A stretch of DNA of 54,331 nucleotides. It comes from UBA7672 sp041166025. GTDB taxonomy: Bacteria > Pseudomonadota > Alphaproteobacteria > Caulobacterales > Hyphomonadaceae. Each line of letters opens with the position of its first letter. Position 1 is the first letter of the stretch. Positions 1 to 8,053 of the stretch are shown here, piece by piece. Position numbers and translations under genes: made by a program. The stretch covers positions 1 through 54,331 of the forward strand of contig JBEAMJ010000026.1 in the NCBI GenBank assembly GCA_041166025.1, given 5' to 3'. The notes below the pieces were generated by a model. That model was not told the DNA's origin and searched no databases. It saw only the letters and a list, made by a program, of their open reading frames with translations.

Positions 1-6
1 AATCCT

Positions 7-82
<76 letters not shown>

Positions 83-97
83 TCTCAAGAGCGGCGG

Positions 98-126
98 AAC
101 CTAGTGTTCGATTCCGCTCCGGTCAA
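98..126 (-). promoter_or_regulatory. Sigma-70-type promoter of tRNA-Lys
   Basis: Reading the minus strand, TTGACC (126-121) is followed after exactly 17 bases by TAGGTT (103-98). The -10 box ends 15 bases before the tRNA 5' end at 82, so transcription would start about 9 bases upstream of the mature tRNA. Spacing and position fit a housekeeping promoter. It also argues against starting the neighbouring plus-strand gene at 104. Confidence 0.6.
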
Positions 127-229
127 CGCCGGATTCCGGCCTGAAACAGCCTGTGACCGTTTGGCTTGTATCGCCCGGAATCCCGGCGCAAAGATAACCG
201 GGGGCGGAGCTGTTTCGGGGGCAAAAGCC

Positions 230-796
230 ATGAAATCGTTGAACAAGTCGCTAGCGGCCCTGCTGGCCGTGGCGGCGGCAGGTTGCGAGACGGCGGCCAG
301 CCGCACCTCCGAAGGCTTCGGGGACGCGGCGATGGCGCCGCTGAACGACCTCAACCTGCGCCGGGACGAGGTACCACCGCTGCTCGAGGCTCTACGTTCG
401 GCCTACGAGCCCATTCCTGACGTGAGCTGCGCGGCGATCGCGAAGATGGTCGACGACCTTACCGTCATCCTCGGCCGGGACAGCGACGCGCCCGCTCTGC
501 CCGAGCGATCGTTGGGCGAGAAGGCGGGCGAAGGCGCGGCGGACGTGACGCTGGGCGCGGTCTCGTCGACAATGACCGATTTCATCCCGTTCAGGTCGTT
601 GGTACGGGAAGCCACAGGCGCATCCGCGCACGAGCGTCGGTTGCGGGCCGCCTATGAACGCGGCGTAACGCGGCGGGCCTACCTGAAGGGCGTGGGTGCG
701 CAGCTTGGCTGCGCGCCACCGGCGGCGCCGGAGCCCAATGCCGGCATTCCGAAGGGACCGGTCATTGAGTACCGCAGCGAGGTTCAGCCGCGCTGA
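230..796 (+). CDS. Putative lipoprotein of unknown function
   Basis: I do not recognise this 188-residue protein. From the ATG at 230 it begins MKSLNKSLAALLAVAAAGCE, a lysine-bearing hydrophobic leader followed by a Cys at about residue 19. The lipobox-like AAGC suggests a lipoprotein signal, although the -3 residue is Ala rather than Leu. The rest is soluble and Ala/Glu-rich, with a probable helical region over residues 110-160. The frame is also open upstream to 104, but that part overlaps the tRNA promoter and lacks leader character, so 230 is preferred. The 3' end overlaps the tgt gene on the other strand by 13 bases. Confidence 0.6.
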   Translation: MKSLNKSLAALLAVAAAGCETAASRTSEGFGDAAMAPLNDLNLRRDEVPPLLEALRSAYEPIPDVSCAAIAKMVDDLTVILGRDSDAPALPERSLGEKAGEGAADVTLGAVSSTMTDFIPFRSLVREATGASAHERRLRAAYERGVTRRAYLKGVGAQLGCAPPAAPEPNAGIPKGPVIEYRSEVQPR

Positions 797-1911
797 CCGG
801 CGTCGGACCATCGTGCGTGCATCTCGGTCCGGAATGCGGCGAAGCGCCCCTCCACAATCGCGCTGCGCAACGCAGCCATGAACGCCTGGAAGAAAGCGAT
901 GTTGTGCCAGGACAGCAGCATCGGGCCGAGATACTCGCCGGCCTTGAAAAGGTGATTGAGGTAGGCCCGCGAATAGTCGCAGCTAGCCGGGCAGCTTGAT
1001 GCGACATCAAGCGGGTCGTCGTCCTCGGCGTACTTCGCATTCTTGAGATTGATCGGTCCGTCCCACGTCCACGCCTGGCCATGGCGACCCGAGCGCGTGG
1101 GCAGGACGCAGTCGAACATGTCGATCCCGCGCGCGACGGCCTCAAGAATGTCTGCCGGCTTGCCGACGCCCATTAGGTAGCGCGGGCGATGCGCAGGAAG
1201 CAGCGGGGCCGTGAGGCCGATCGTGTCGCACATGGCGGCGTGGCCCTCGCCGACCGCAAGACCGCCAATGGCATAGCCGTCGAACCCCGTTTCGACGACG
1301 CGCTTCGCGCTTTCTATGCGCAAGTCCGCATAGGTCGAGCCTTGCACAATGCCGAACAGCGCTTGGCCGTCGCGCTGGCCAAAAAAGGCCTTCGACCGCT
1401 CGCCCCACCGGGCCGAAAGGAGCATGGCGGCGCGCGCGGGCGAATGCTCGCACGGGTTGGCGACGCATTCATCGAGCTGCATGGCTATGTCCGAGCCCAA
1501 GAGGTCCGACTGAATCGCGATCGAACGTTCTGGCGACAGGAAATGCGACGAACCATCGACATGGGAACGAAACTCGACACCCTCCTCCTTCATCTTGCGG
1601 AGCTCGGACAGTGAGAAGACCTGGAATCCACCGCTGTCGGTCAGGATAGGGTGCGTCCACCCCATGAACTTGTGCAGGCCGCCGAGCTTCGCTACGCGCT
1701 CGGCGCTGGGTCGGAGCATCAGATGGTAGGTGTTGCCGAGGATGATATCGGCGCCAGCCCCACGCACATCGTCCAGGAACATCGCCTTGACGGTTCCCGC
1801 TGTGCCCACAGGCATGAAGGCGGGTGTAGCGATGTCGCCGCGCGGAGTTGCCAGGCGACCCGTGCGTGCGTCGCCATCGATCGCATTGATGTGAAAAGGG
1901 AACTCCGCCAT
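784..1911 (-). CDS. tgt: Queuine tRNA-guanine transglycosylase
   Basis: Tgt exchanges guanine-34 for preQ1 in tRNAs with GUN anticodons, a step of queuosine synthesis. The 375-residue protein has the base-binding motif TDSGGFQVFSL, the GIVQGS segment, the GGLAVGEG loop and the nucleophile region GIDMFDCVLPTRSGR. The start (MAEFPFHINAIDG) is set by a TGATG overlap with the queA stop, so the two genes are translationally coupled. The C-terminal zinc site is unusual. Where the family has C-x-C-x2-C and a YLHHL histidine pair, this protein reads SSCPASCDYSRAYLNHLF, so one or more ligands are shifted or replaced. The overall call is secure; metal binding is uncertain. Confidence 0.96.
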   Translation of the reverse strand: MAEFPFHINAIDGDARTGRLATPRGDIATPAFMPVGTAGTVKAMFLDDVRGAGADIILGNTYHLMLRPSAERVAKLGGLHKFMGWTHPILTDSGGFQVFSLSELRKMKEEGVEFRSHVDGSSHFLSPERSIAIQSDLLGSDIAMQLDECVANPCEHSPARAAMLLSARWGERSKAFFGQRDGQALFGIVQGSTYADLRIESAKRVVETGFDGYAIGGLAVGEGHAAMCDTIGLTAPLLPAHRPRYLMGVGKPADILEAVARGIDMFDCVLPTRSGRHGQAWTWDGPINLKNAKYAEDDDPLDVASSCPASCDYSRAYLNHLFKAGEYLGPMLLSWHNIAFFQAFMAALRSAIVEGRFAAFRTEMHARWSDAGQRG

Positions 1912-2966
1912 CAGGCCTCTCCCGGCAGAAGCAGGCATGCGTCGCCATAGGAGAAAAACCGGTATCGCTCCCTTACCGCATGTGCATATGCGCGCTTCAT
2001 GACATCGATGCCCATCATCGCGCTGACCAGCATGAACAGTGTCGATTTCGGCAGGTGGAAATTCGTGATCAGTCCATCCGCGACCCGGAATCGATAACCC
2101 GGTGTAATGAAGATGTCTGTCGGCGCGTTGAAGGGGACCAAGACACCCGAGGCGGCTGCGCTCTCCAGCGTACGCAAGGCCGTGGTGCCGATTGGGATGC
2201 AGCGTCCGCCCGCAGCCCGCGCAGTGCGGATCGCAGCGGCGGCCTCGGACAGAATCTCGGCATGCTCGGCATGCATCTGGTGTTCGCTGATCTCCTCACA
2301 CTTAACCGGCAGGAAGGTCCCGGCATTGACGTGAAGGGTAACGTTCGCGCGCTTTACGCCCTTGGCGCCAAGCCTGGTGAGGAGGTCCGGTGTGAAATGC
2401 AAGCCCGCCGTTGGCGCCGCGACAGACCCGGACTTGTCGGCGAACATCGTCTGGTAGTCGCCGGCATCAGCCTCGTCAGCAGCCCGCTTCGAGGCAATAT
2501 AGGGCGGAATGGGCATCTCACCCGCCGCTTCGAATGCGGCATCCAGCTCGGCGCCAGAGCGGTTGAAGGTCAGATGGATCTCTGCATCGGACTTGCTCGT
2601 CACATGCGCGCTTAGCCCGCGCCGGAAAGAAATGACGTCGCCCAGTTTCAGGCGCTTTCCGGGGCGGGCAAAGGCCGACCATCGATTTTCTGACAAGCGG
2701 CTGTTCAAATTGACTTCGATGTCGACGGGCGGACCCTGGTCACGCGGAGCGCGCTGTCCGGCCAGAGCGGCACGGATCACGCGGGTGTCGTTCGCGACCA
2801 GTACGTCGCCCGCATCCAACAGATCCGGGAGGTCGCGGACCAGCCGATCTTCAAGCTTCCCTTCACGTCCACGGACAACGAGAAGCCTCGCGGAATCGCG
2901 CGGGCTGGCCGGGCGCAACGCGATCAGCTCGTCGGGCAAGTCAAAATCGAAGTCCGACAGTTTCAT
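1911..2966 (-). CDS. queA: S-adenosylmethionine:tRNA ribosyltransferase-isomerase
   Basis: QueA transfers and isomerises the ribosyl group of S-adenosylmethionine onto preQ1-tRNA to give epoxyqueuosine. The 351-residue product starts MKLSDFDFDLPDELIALRPA, as the family does. It contains SARLLVV near the start, DLLDAGDVLVANDTRV, the GSVAAPTAGLHFT segment, HVNAGTFLPVK, and the C-terminal ITNFHLPKSTLFMLV and RYRFFSYGDACLL. Longer in-frame starts up to 3059 would overlap the plus-strand gene at 3058 and add a non-homologous leader. It is the first gene of the queA-tgt pair, and its TGA overlaps the tgt ATG by one base. Confidence 0.97.
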   Translation of the reverse strand: MKLSDFDFDLPDELIALRPASPRDSARLLVVRGREGKLEDRLVRDLPDLLDAGDVLVANDTRVIRAALAGQRAPRDQGPPVDIEVNLNSRLSENRWSAFARPGKRLKLGDVISFRRGLSAHVTSKSDAEIHLTFNRSGAELDAAFEAAGEMPIPPYIASKRAADEADAGDYQTMFADKSGSVAAPTAGLHFTPDLLTRLGAKGVKRANVTLHVNAGTFLPVKCEEISEHQMHAEHAEILSEAAAAIRTARAAGGRCIPIGTTALRTLESAAASGVLVPFNAPTDIFITPGYRFRVADGLITNFHLPKSTLFMLVSAMMGIDVMKRAYAHAVRERYRFFSYGDACLLLPGEA

Positions 2967-3057
2967 GCCGGCGGCCCATAGCGGGGAACAGCTTCCGGCG
3001 CCAGCCCGCCCCGGATTAGCCAGGATTTGTGCTAAGCTAGTCATGGGAGGACTTACC

Positions 3058-3582
3058 ATGATCCGTGCCGCTTCTGCTCCTGCCGCGTGCTATCTGCTTG
3101 CCATGCTGGTCGCGTGCTCACCTGCCCCGGCTCAGGAATCGCCCATCAGCCTGCCCGCGGCGGCTGCCGAAACGCCAGCCGTGCCTGCCGACCTCAAGTC
3201 GCTCGAAGCCTCGCGCGACTGGCAGTATGGCGACGGCGCCGAACTGAACGCGGCTTGGAGTGCGGGCGTGGAGACTCTGCTCGGCAAGATGAATCGGCCG
3301 GACGTCATTGCCGCCATCACGGACGCCGGCTTCGAGTGTCAGTATGGCGAAGCGCATGAGGCGTATCCCGATCCCATGGCCGTCTGCACGCGTAGCTTTG
3401 CGACGCGCGCCTGCCAGATGGATTGGGAGATCGCATCGACCGCGGACAAAGGTATGGTTGACGAGGTAGACGGTATGTTCAGACGCGACTGCGTCGGCAT
3501 CGACCGCGATTGGCCCGAGCCGAAGAGGTCGGCGATCGACGACCAACTGGCGCCAGCAACGCTGCCTGCCCCGCCGACCTAG
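3058..3582 (+). CDS. Putative lipoprotein of unknown function
   Basis: I do not recognise this 174-residue protein. It opens with a lipoprotein signal: MIRAASAPAACYLLAMLVAC, in which LVAC is a good lipobox with Cys-20 as the lipidation site. The mature part contains four cysteines (in ECQYGEAHEA, VCTRSFATRACQ and RRDCVGID), which could form disulfides in the periplasm. The Shine-Dalgarno sequence GGGAGGA lies 6 bases before the ATG at 3058. An upstream ATG at 3043 would put that site inside the gene. It diverges from queA, and its last 4 bases overlap the end of gatB. Confidence 0.7.
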   Translation: MIRAASAPAACYLLAMLVACSPAPAQESPISLPAAAAETPAVPADLKSLEASRDWQYGDGAELNAAWSAGVETLLGKMNRPDVIAAITDAGFECQYGEAHEAYPDPMAVCTRSFATRACQMDWEIASTADKGMVDEVDGMFRRDCVGIDRDWPEPKRSAIDDQLAPATLPAPPT

Positions 3583-5096
3583 AGCCCCAGCTTCTTCATC
3601 AGGATTGCGTTGACCGCGGCGGGATTCGCCTTGCCGCCACTCGCCTTCATGATCTGGCCGACCATCCAGCCAAGAGTCTTCGGCTTCTCGTGTCCCGCGG
3701 CGCGCTGAGCCTTGATCTCCTCGACCTGCGACGGGTTCGCCGCCAGCACGTCATCGACGACCTTTTCGATCGCGCCGGTGTCGGTGACCTGCTTCAAGCC
3801 CTCGCGCTCAACGATCGCGGCGGCTGTGTCGCCAGTGGCGATCATCTTCTGGAACACATCCTTGGCGATCTTGCCGCTGATCGTGTTGTCGGCGATGAGC
3901 GCGATCAGCCCGCCGAGCTGGTCGGCGCTCACAGGCGACTGCGACAGCTCGAGGCCTTCCTTGTTGAGGTAACCGAACAGATCCTGCGTGACCCAGTTGG
4001 CTGCAAGGCGTGCATCCCGCCCCCTGGCGACGGACTCAAAGTAGGCGGCCTTGTCGGCATCACCCGCAAGCACGCCGGCATCGTAGTCCTTGAGACCGTA
4101 TTCCTTCACGAACCGCGCGCGCTTCTGGTCCGGCAACTCCGGCAGTTTTGCGCGGATATGTTCCACATACTCGCCGGTAAGTTCGAGCGGCAGCAGGTCG
4201 GGATCAGGGAAGTAGCGGTAGTCGTGCGCGTCTTCCTTGGAGCGCATGGAGCGCGTCTCGTCTTTGTCCGCGTTGTAGAGGCGAGTTTCCTGGTCGATCT
4301 TGCCGCCGTCCTCGAGGATCTCGATCTGGCGGCGGGCTTCGTATTCCGCCGCCAATTGGATGAAGCGGAACGAGTTGACGTTCTTGATCTCGCAGCGCGT
4401 GCCAAGCTTGTCGAACCTTCCGGTCGCCTTGTAGTGCTCATAACCACCCGGGCGACAGACCGAGACGTTCACGTCTGCGCGCAAATTGCCCTTCTCCATG
4501 TCGCCATCGCAGGTGCCGAGCGCGATGAGAATGGAACGCAGCTTCTTGACGTAGGCAGCCGCTTCGGCAGGCGAGCGGATGTCGGGTTTGGAGACGATCT
4601 CCATCAGCGCGACGCCTGAACGATTCAGGTCAACGTAGGTCGCGTTGGGGTCGAGATCGTGGATTGACTTGCCGGCATCCTGTTCAAGGTGCAGCCGCTC
4701 AATGCCGACGGTGAAGGTGTAGCCATCATCAGTTTCGACCTCGATCTGCCCTTCGCCCACGACCGGATACTGGTACTGGCTGATCTGATAGCCCTGCGGC
4801 AGGTCGGGATAGAAATAGTTCTTCCGGTCGAAGCGCGACCAATGGTTGATCTTCGCGTTGAGGCCGAGGCCGGTCTTAACCGCCTGCTCAACGCAGAACG
4901 CGTTGATCACGGGCAGCATGCCCGGCATGGCCGCATCGACGAGCGACACGTTAGTGTTCGGATCATTGCCAAAGGCGGTCGGCGCGCCAGAGAAGAGCTT
5001 GGAATTGGATGCCACCTGCGCATGAACCTCGAGCCCCATGACGACTTCCCAGTCGCCTGTGCGGCCTGAAATCAGATAGGGTTTGCGGTCTACCAT
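3579..5096 (-). CDS. gatB: Aspartyl/glutamyl-tRNA(Asn/Gln) amidotransferase subunit B
   Basis: GatB is the kinase/tRNA-binding subunit of GatCAB, which converts misacylated Glu-tRNA(Gln) or Asp-tRNA(Asn) to Gln-tRNA or Asn-tRNA. The 505-residue product has the N-terminal VVMGLEVHAQV, the NYFYPDLPQGYQISQY signature, HLEQDAGKS, the LMEIVSKPDIRSPAEA stretch, and a C-terminal YqeY-like helical domain ending GGKANPAAVNAILMKKLGL. Length is normal for the family. Its partners gatA and gatC are not in the window. A promoter fits about 30 bases upstream. Confidence 0.98.
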   Translation of the reverse strand: MVDRKPYLISGRTGDWEVVMGLEVHAQVASNSKLFSGAPTAFGNDPNTNVSLVDAAMPGMLPVINAFCVEQAVKTGLGLNAKINHWSRFDRKNYFYPDLPQGYQISQYQYPVVGEGQIEVETDDGYTFTVGIERLHLEQDAGKSIHDLDPNATYVDLNRSGVALMEIVSKPDIRSPAEAAAYVKKLRSILIALGTCDGDMEKGNLRADVNVSVCRPGGYEHYKATGRFDKLGTRCEIKNVNSFRFIQLAAEYEARRQIEILEDGGKIDQETRLYNADKDETRSMRSKEDAHDYRYFPDPDLLPLELTGEYVEHIRAKLPELPDQKRARFVKEYGLKDYDAGVLAGDADKAAYFESVARGRDARLAANWVTQDLFGYLNKEGLELSQSPVSADQLGGLIALIADNTISGKIAKDVFQKMIATGDTAAAIVEREGLKQVTDTGAIEKVVDDVLAANPSQVEEIKAQRAAGHEKPKTLGWMVGQIMKASGGKANPAAVNAILMKKLGL

Positions 5097-5123
5097 CGCG
5101 TCCTCGGGAGGGGTGATGAGCGG

Positions 5124-5152
5124 CTTCTAGCGAGGTTTTCGAGAGGCGTCAC
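5124..5152 (-). promoter_or_regulatory. Candidate promoter of gatB
   Basis: On the minus strand GTGACG (5152-5147) and TAGAAG (5129-5124) are separated by 17 bases. This would give a leader of about 20 nt containing GAGGA just before the gatB ATG. Both boxes deviate from consensus. The region is flanked by an imperfect inverted repeat (5102-5116 and 5149-5159), one arm of which covers the -35 box. Confidence 0.33.
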
Positions 5153-5242
5153 CCCGAGGGGCCAAAAGTCTGGACGCGCGGTAGGAACAGGCATCCAGTA
5201 TCCGTCTTCCAGGCAAGGACACGTAGAATCCGGAGGTTCGCC

Positions 5243-5692
5243 ATGCCCGCTGACCGCACAATACGTCTGCACCGCGTGCTGCCCACGAAACCGGAGAAGG
5301 TCTACAAGGCTTTCATCGACGCCGACGCAAAGGCGCGCTGGCTTCCGCCAAACGGCTTCACATGCAAGGTTCACCGTTGGGACCCAAAGGTGGGCGGCGC
5401 CTACAGGATGTCATTCACGAATTTCACGACCGGCAAGATCAATACGTGGACTGGCAGGTTCCTGGAGCTAAGGCCAGGCGAGCTTGTGAAATATACGGAT
5501 ACGTTTGAAGACCCCAACCTGCCGGGCGAGGTGATCGTGACGGTCAGGCTGAAGCAAGTGACGGTTGGCACGGACATGCGCATCGAGCAGGCGAACGTTC
5601 CAGAAGCTATCCCGCTGGAGGCCTGCTATCTCGGCTGGCAGCAATCGCTTGAATGCCTCGCGAAACTTGTGACGCCTGAGATTTCAGACTGA
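5243..5692 (+). CDS. SRPBCC / AHSA1-family protein
   Basis: This 149-residue protein has the hallmarks of the AHSA1-like branch of the START/SRPBCC superfamily. Residues 10-40 (VLPTKPEKVYKAFIDADAKA then RWLPP) match the family opening. GGAYRMSF, a mid-segment that changes solvent exposure (FLELRPGELVKYTDTF), and a late C-terminal helix with GWQQSLECLAKLV complete the pattern. Such proteins bind hydrophobic ligands in a helix-grip fold; the ligand cannot be told. The Shine-Dalgarno CGGAGG sits 6 bases before the ATG. The gene stands alone, divergent from gatB and convergent with the EAL gene. Confidence 0.85.
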   Translation: MPADRTIRLHRVLPTKPEKVYKAFIDADAKARWLPPNGFTCKVHRWDPKVGGAYRMSFTNFTTGKINTWTGRFLELRPGELVKYTDTFEDPNLPGEVIVTVRLKQVTVGTDMRIEQANVPEAIPLEACYLGWQQSLECLAKLVTPEISD

Positions 5693-5693
5693 G

Positions 5694-6761
5694 TCAGGGC
5701 GAAACCGATTGATCAAACGCAACCGCGATATCCTGCAGCCGGAGCGGCATGTCGTAGGCATAGCCTTGCACGAAGTCGCAACCGATGGCGTGAAGCTCAC
5801 CAGCGATCACCTTGTCCTCGATCCCTTCAGCGGTCACGGTCATGCCGAGGCCGCGGATGAGGCCTGTGAGCGCCGTGACGATCCGGCACGCGCGCGGCTG
5901 GCGGATCATGCGACACAGTCTGGGGTCGAGCTTCACGCCATCGGCGGGAATTTCCGCAAGCCAGGCGAAGGACGAATGGCCGGCGCCGAAATCGTCCAGC
6001 ACGATGCCCGCGCCCGCCGCCCGAAAGGCGGCCAGCGCGCCGAGCGCGCCTTCGAAATCGCGTAACGCCGCCTGCTCCGTGAGTTCGACGCGCAGCGCGC
6101 CGCGAGGCAGCCCGGCATCGCGGATAATCGCAGCGACTTCTTCCACCAGCTCGGGCCGCGCAATCTCGGCGGCGGAGAGATTCACCTGCATGAACACGTC
6201 GCGACCTTCGGCGCGCAAGGCGGCCAGAGCAGCGGCAGATTGCGCAAGCATGACTGGGCCGATAGCCGTCCAGTCGGTATCACCCCCGAGCCCCACAAGC
6301 GTGTCCGCGCCGACCAGCTGACCGTCCGGCGCCCGGAAGCGGGCCAACGCCTCGAATCCAGCCACGTCTAGTGAACCCAGCTGGCGAATGGGCTGAAACA
6401 CCGGCTCCACATTGCTGTCGCCATGGACAAGCCGCTCGCTTGCGTCCGCGGACACGATAAGTCCACGCGCAACACCATGATCATGGAACGCTCCAAAAAA
6501 ATGTGCCGGCGCGCCATCGAGAAGCGTCACCCGCACATCGACTGGATCACCCGGGCGACCGGACTTGAGCGGACTCGCAATTCGCACCCGCGCCAGTCCA
6601 TCGAACTGTTCCAGCAACGCCTGCAACGTCCAGCTGCCATCCAGCCTGGCGAGCGAGCTTCCGGGTTCTGCGCGAATGGCAAGCATCCCCTCGCCCGCAT
6701 TCCAGGACCAGAGGGCCGCGCGCGAAGGCGCGCCTGCAGTGCTCGCGGAAAGCTGTGCCAT
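5694..6761 (-). CDS. EAL-domain cyclic-di-GMP phosphodiesterase
   Basis: The C-terminal half (about residues 115-345 of 355) is an EAL domain that would hydrolyse c-di-GMP. The catalytic set looks complete: E137 in FEALARF, N194 in QVNLSAAEI, E226/E229 in ELTEQ, D256-D257 in DDFGAGHSS, K277 in GVKLDP, E312 in AEGIED, and Q332 in VQGY. The first 110 residues carry no GGDEF domain and no membrane segment; they look like a small PAS-like sensory module, by fold impression only. The gene is last in the minus-strand cta-thrC cluster, 25 bases after the M16 peptidase gene, and may be co-transcribed with it. Activity and signal are inferred. Confidence 0.93.
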   Translation of the reverse strand: MAQLSASTAGAPSRAALWSWNAGEGMLAIRAEPGSSLARLDGSWTLQALLEQFDGLARVRIASPLKSGRPGDPVDVRVTLLDGAPAHFFGAFHDHGVARGLIVSADASERLVHGDSNVEPVFQPIRQLGSLDVAGFEALARFRAPDGQLVGADTLVGLGGDTDWTAIGPVMLAQSAAALAALRAEGRDVFMQVNLSAAEIARPELVEEVAAIIRDAGLPRGALRVELTEQAALRDFEGALGALAAFRAAGAGIVLDDFGAGHSSFAWLAEIPADGVKLDPRLCRMIRQPRACRIVTALTGLIRGLGMTVTAEGIEDKVIAGELHAIGCDFVQGYAYDMPLRLQDIAVAFDQSVSP

Positions 6762-6786
6762 TGTTCCTTATTTGGAGCCGATCAGA

Positions 6787-8052
6787 TCAGGCGCGGGAGG
6801 AGACAAACGCCTCCGCAGCCGCAAGTCCAGCCTTGGGACCGACTGCGGCCGCAACTGGGGGGCCGTTCAGCGCGGCCGCGGCGATCCGCCGGACATCCTC
6901 TGCGGTCACTGAGTCAATCCGCCGCATGGTTTCCTCAACCGTGATCAGCCGGTCGAAGGCGAGAAGTTCGTAGGCGGCGCTGCCGGCGCGCGCTGCAGGC
7001 CCTTCCGCGGCCATAGCATAGCTCGCCGCAGCGATCGCCCGCGCGCGCGACAATTCCGCTTCGGTGGGTCCCGTAACGGCAAGGTCAGCCCAGATCGTCC
7101 GGGTGAGGTCCACAACTTTCGCCGCATCTCCAGGCGCGCAGCCCGCAAAGACGGAGATGCGGCCGGCATCACTGTACTGCTCGGCAGAGGCGTCGATGGT
7201 GTAGGCAAGACCCCTGCTCTCGCGCACTTCCTGGAACAGTCGCGACGCCATGCCGCCACCGAAAATCTCTGCAAAGATCCGCGCGGCGAAACGTTCGTCC
7301 GAAAGCGCATGCGGGCCTGGATGGGCCAGCACCAGATGCGTCTGCTCAAGCTTGCGCGCAACAGTCGCCGCGTACGCGCGCGGCGGCGCAGGCGGCAGGG
7401 AGTGATGAGCGGCCAGAACGGTGCGCTCCTCCAGCCAGCGACGGGCGACGGTCTCCACCGCCGTCCGATCGAACGCGCCGGCGACGGACACGACTGTGCG
7501 GCTCGGCACGTAGGTCGTTTCGGCAAATGCGATGAGATCATCCCTGCTGATCGGCTTCAGACTTGCCTCAACGCCAAGGATGGGACGGCCCAGGGGGTGA
7601 CCGGGAAAGCTCGCCGCCTGGGAAAGCTCCATGACAAGATCGTCCGGTTGGTCGGCTGCCTCACCGATCTCCTGCAACACAACGAATTTCTCCCGCTCGA
7701 TCTCATCGAGCGGCAGTTCCGGCGCGAAGACAAGCGACAGGGCGATGTCCAGCATCTGCGGCGCATCAGCGGAAAGGCAGCGGACGAAATAGCTCGTGCG
7801 TTCATAGTCCGTGGCGGCGTTCATCGACGCTCCTCGAGCCTCGACAACTTCGGCGATGTCCCGGGCGTTGAGCCCGTTGGCGCCCTTGAAGGCCATGTGC
7901 TCGAGGAAGTGCGCAAGACCGTTGAGCGCAGCCGGTTCGTGTCGCGCCCCGGCGCCGAGATAGACGCCGACCGACGCCGTGCGCAGGCCGGCCATAGCAT
8001 CGAACACGATGCGCGCGCCGTTTCCCAGTGTGATGACCTCGCGCTGCTCCAT
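6787..8052 (-). CDS. M16-family zinc peptidase (processing-peptidase type)
   Basis: The 421-residue protein belongs to the pitrilysin / mitochondrial processing peptidase family. The inverted zinc motif HFLEH is at residues 48-52, and a downstream third ligand fits the VLQEIGEA stretch. The family's glycine-rich and R/Y elements (FGGGMASRLFQEVRESRGLAY) are in the C-terminal half. There is no signal peptide, so it should be cytoplasmic. The start MEQREV lies one base after the thrC stop (TGAGATG), which indicates coupling. A longer start at 8094 would overlap thrC. An M16 gene next to thrC is a known alphaproteobacterial arrangement. Confidence 0.95.
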   Translation of the reverse strand: MEQREVITLGNGARIVFDAMAGLRTASVGVYLGAGARHEPAALNGLAHFLEHMAFKGANGLNARDIAEVVEARGASMNAATDYERTSYFVRCLSADAPQMLDIALSLVFAPELPLDEIEREKFVVLQEIGEAADQPDDLVMELSQAASFPGHPLGRPILGVEASLKPISRDDLIAFAETTYVPSRTVVSVAGAFDRTAVETVARRWLEERTVLAAHHSLPPAPPRAYAATVARKLEQTHLVLAHPGPHALSDERFAARIFAEIFGGGMASRLFQEVRESRGLAYTIDASAEQYSDAGRISVFAGCAPGDAAKVVDLTRTIWADLAVTGPTEAELSRARAIAAASYAMAAEGPAARAGSAAYELLAFDRLITVEETMRRIDSVTAEDVRRIAAAALNGPPVAAAVGPKAGLAAAEAFVSSRA

Positions 8053-8053
8053 C

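Noticed and set aside
104..229. Possible N-terminal extension of the first lipoprotein gene
   Set aside because: It would start inside the tRNA-Lys promoter and would bury the leader peptide that begins at 230.
3510..4619. A 369-codon plus-strand frame opposite gatB
   Set aside because: Antisense shadow; gatB is unmistakable on the other strand.
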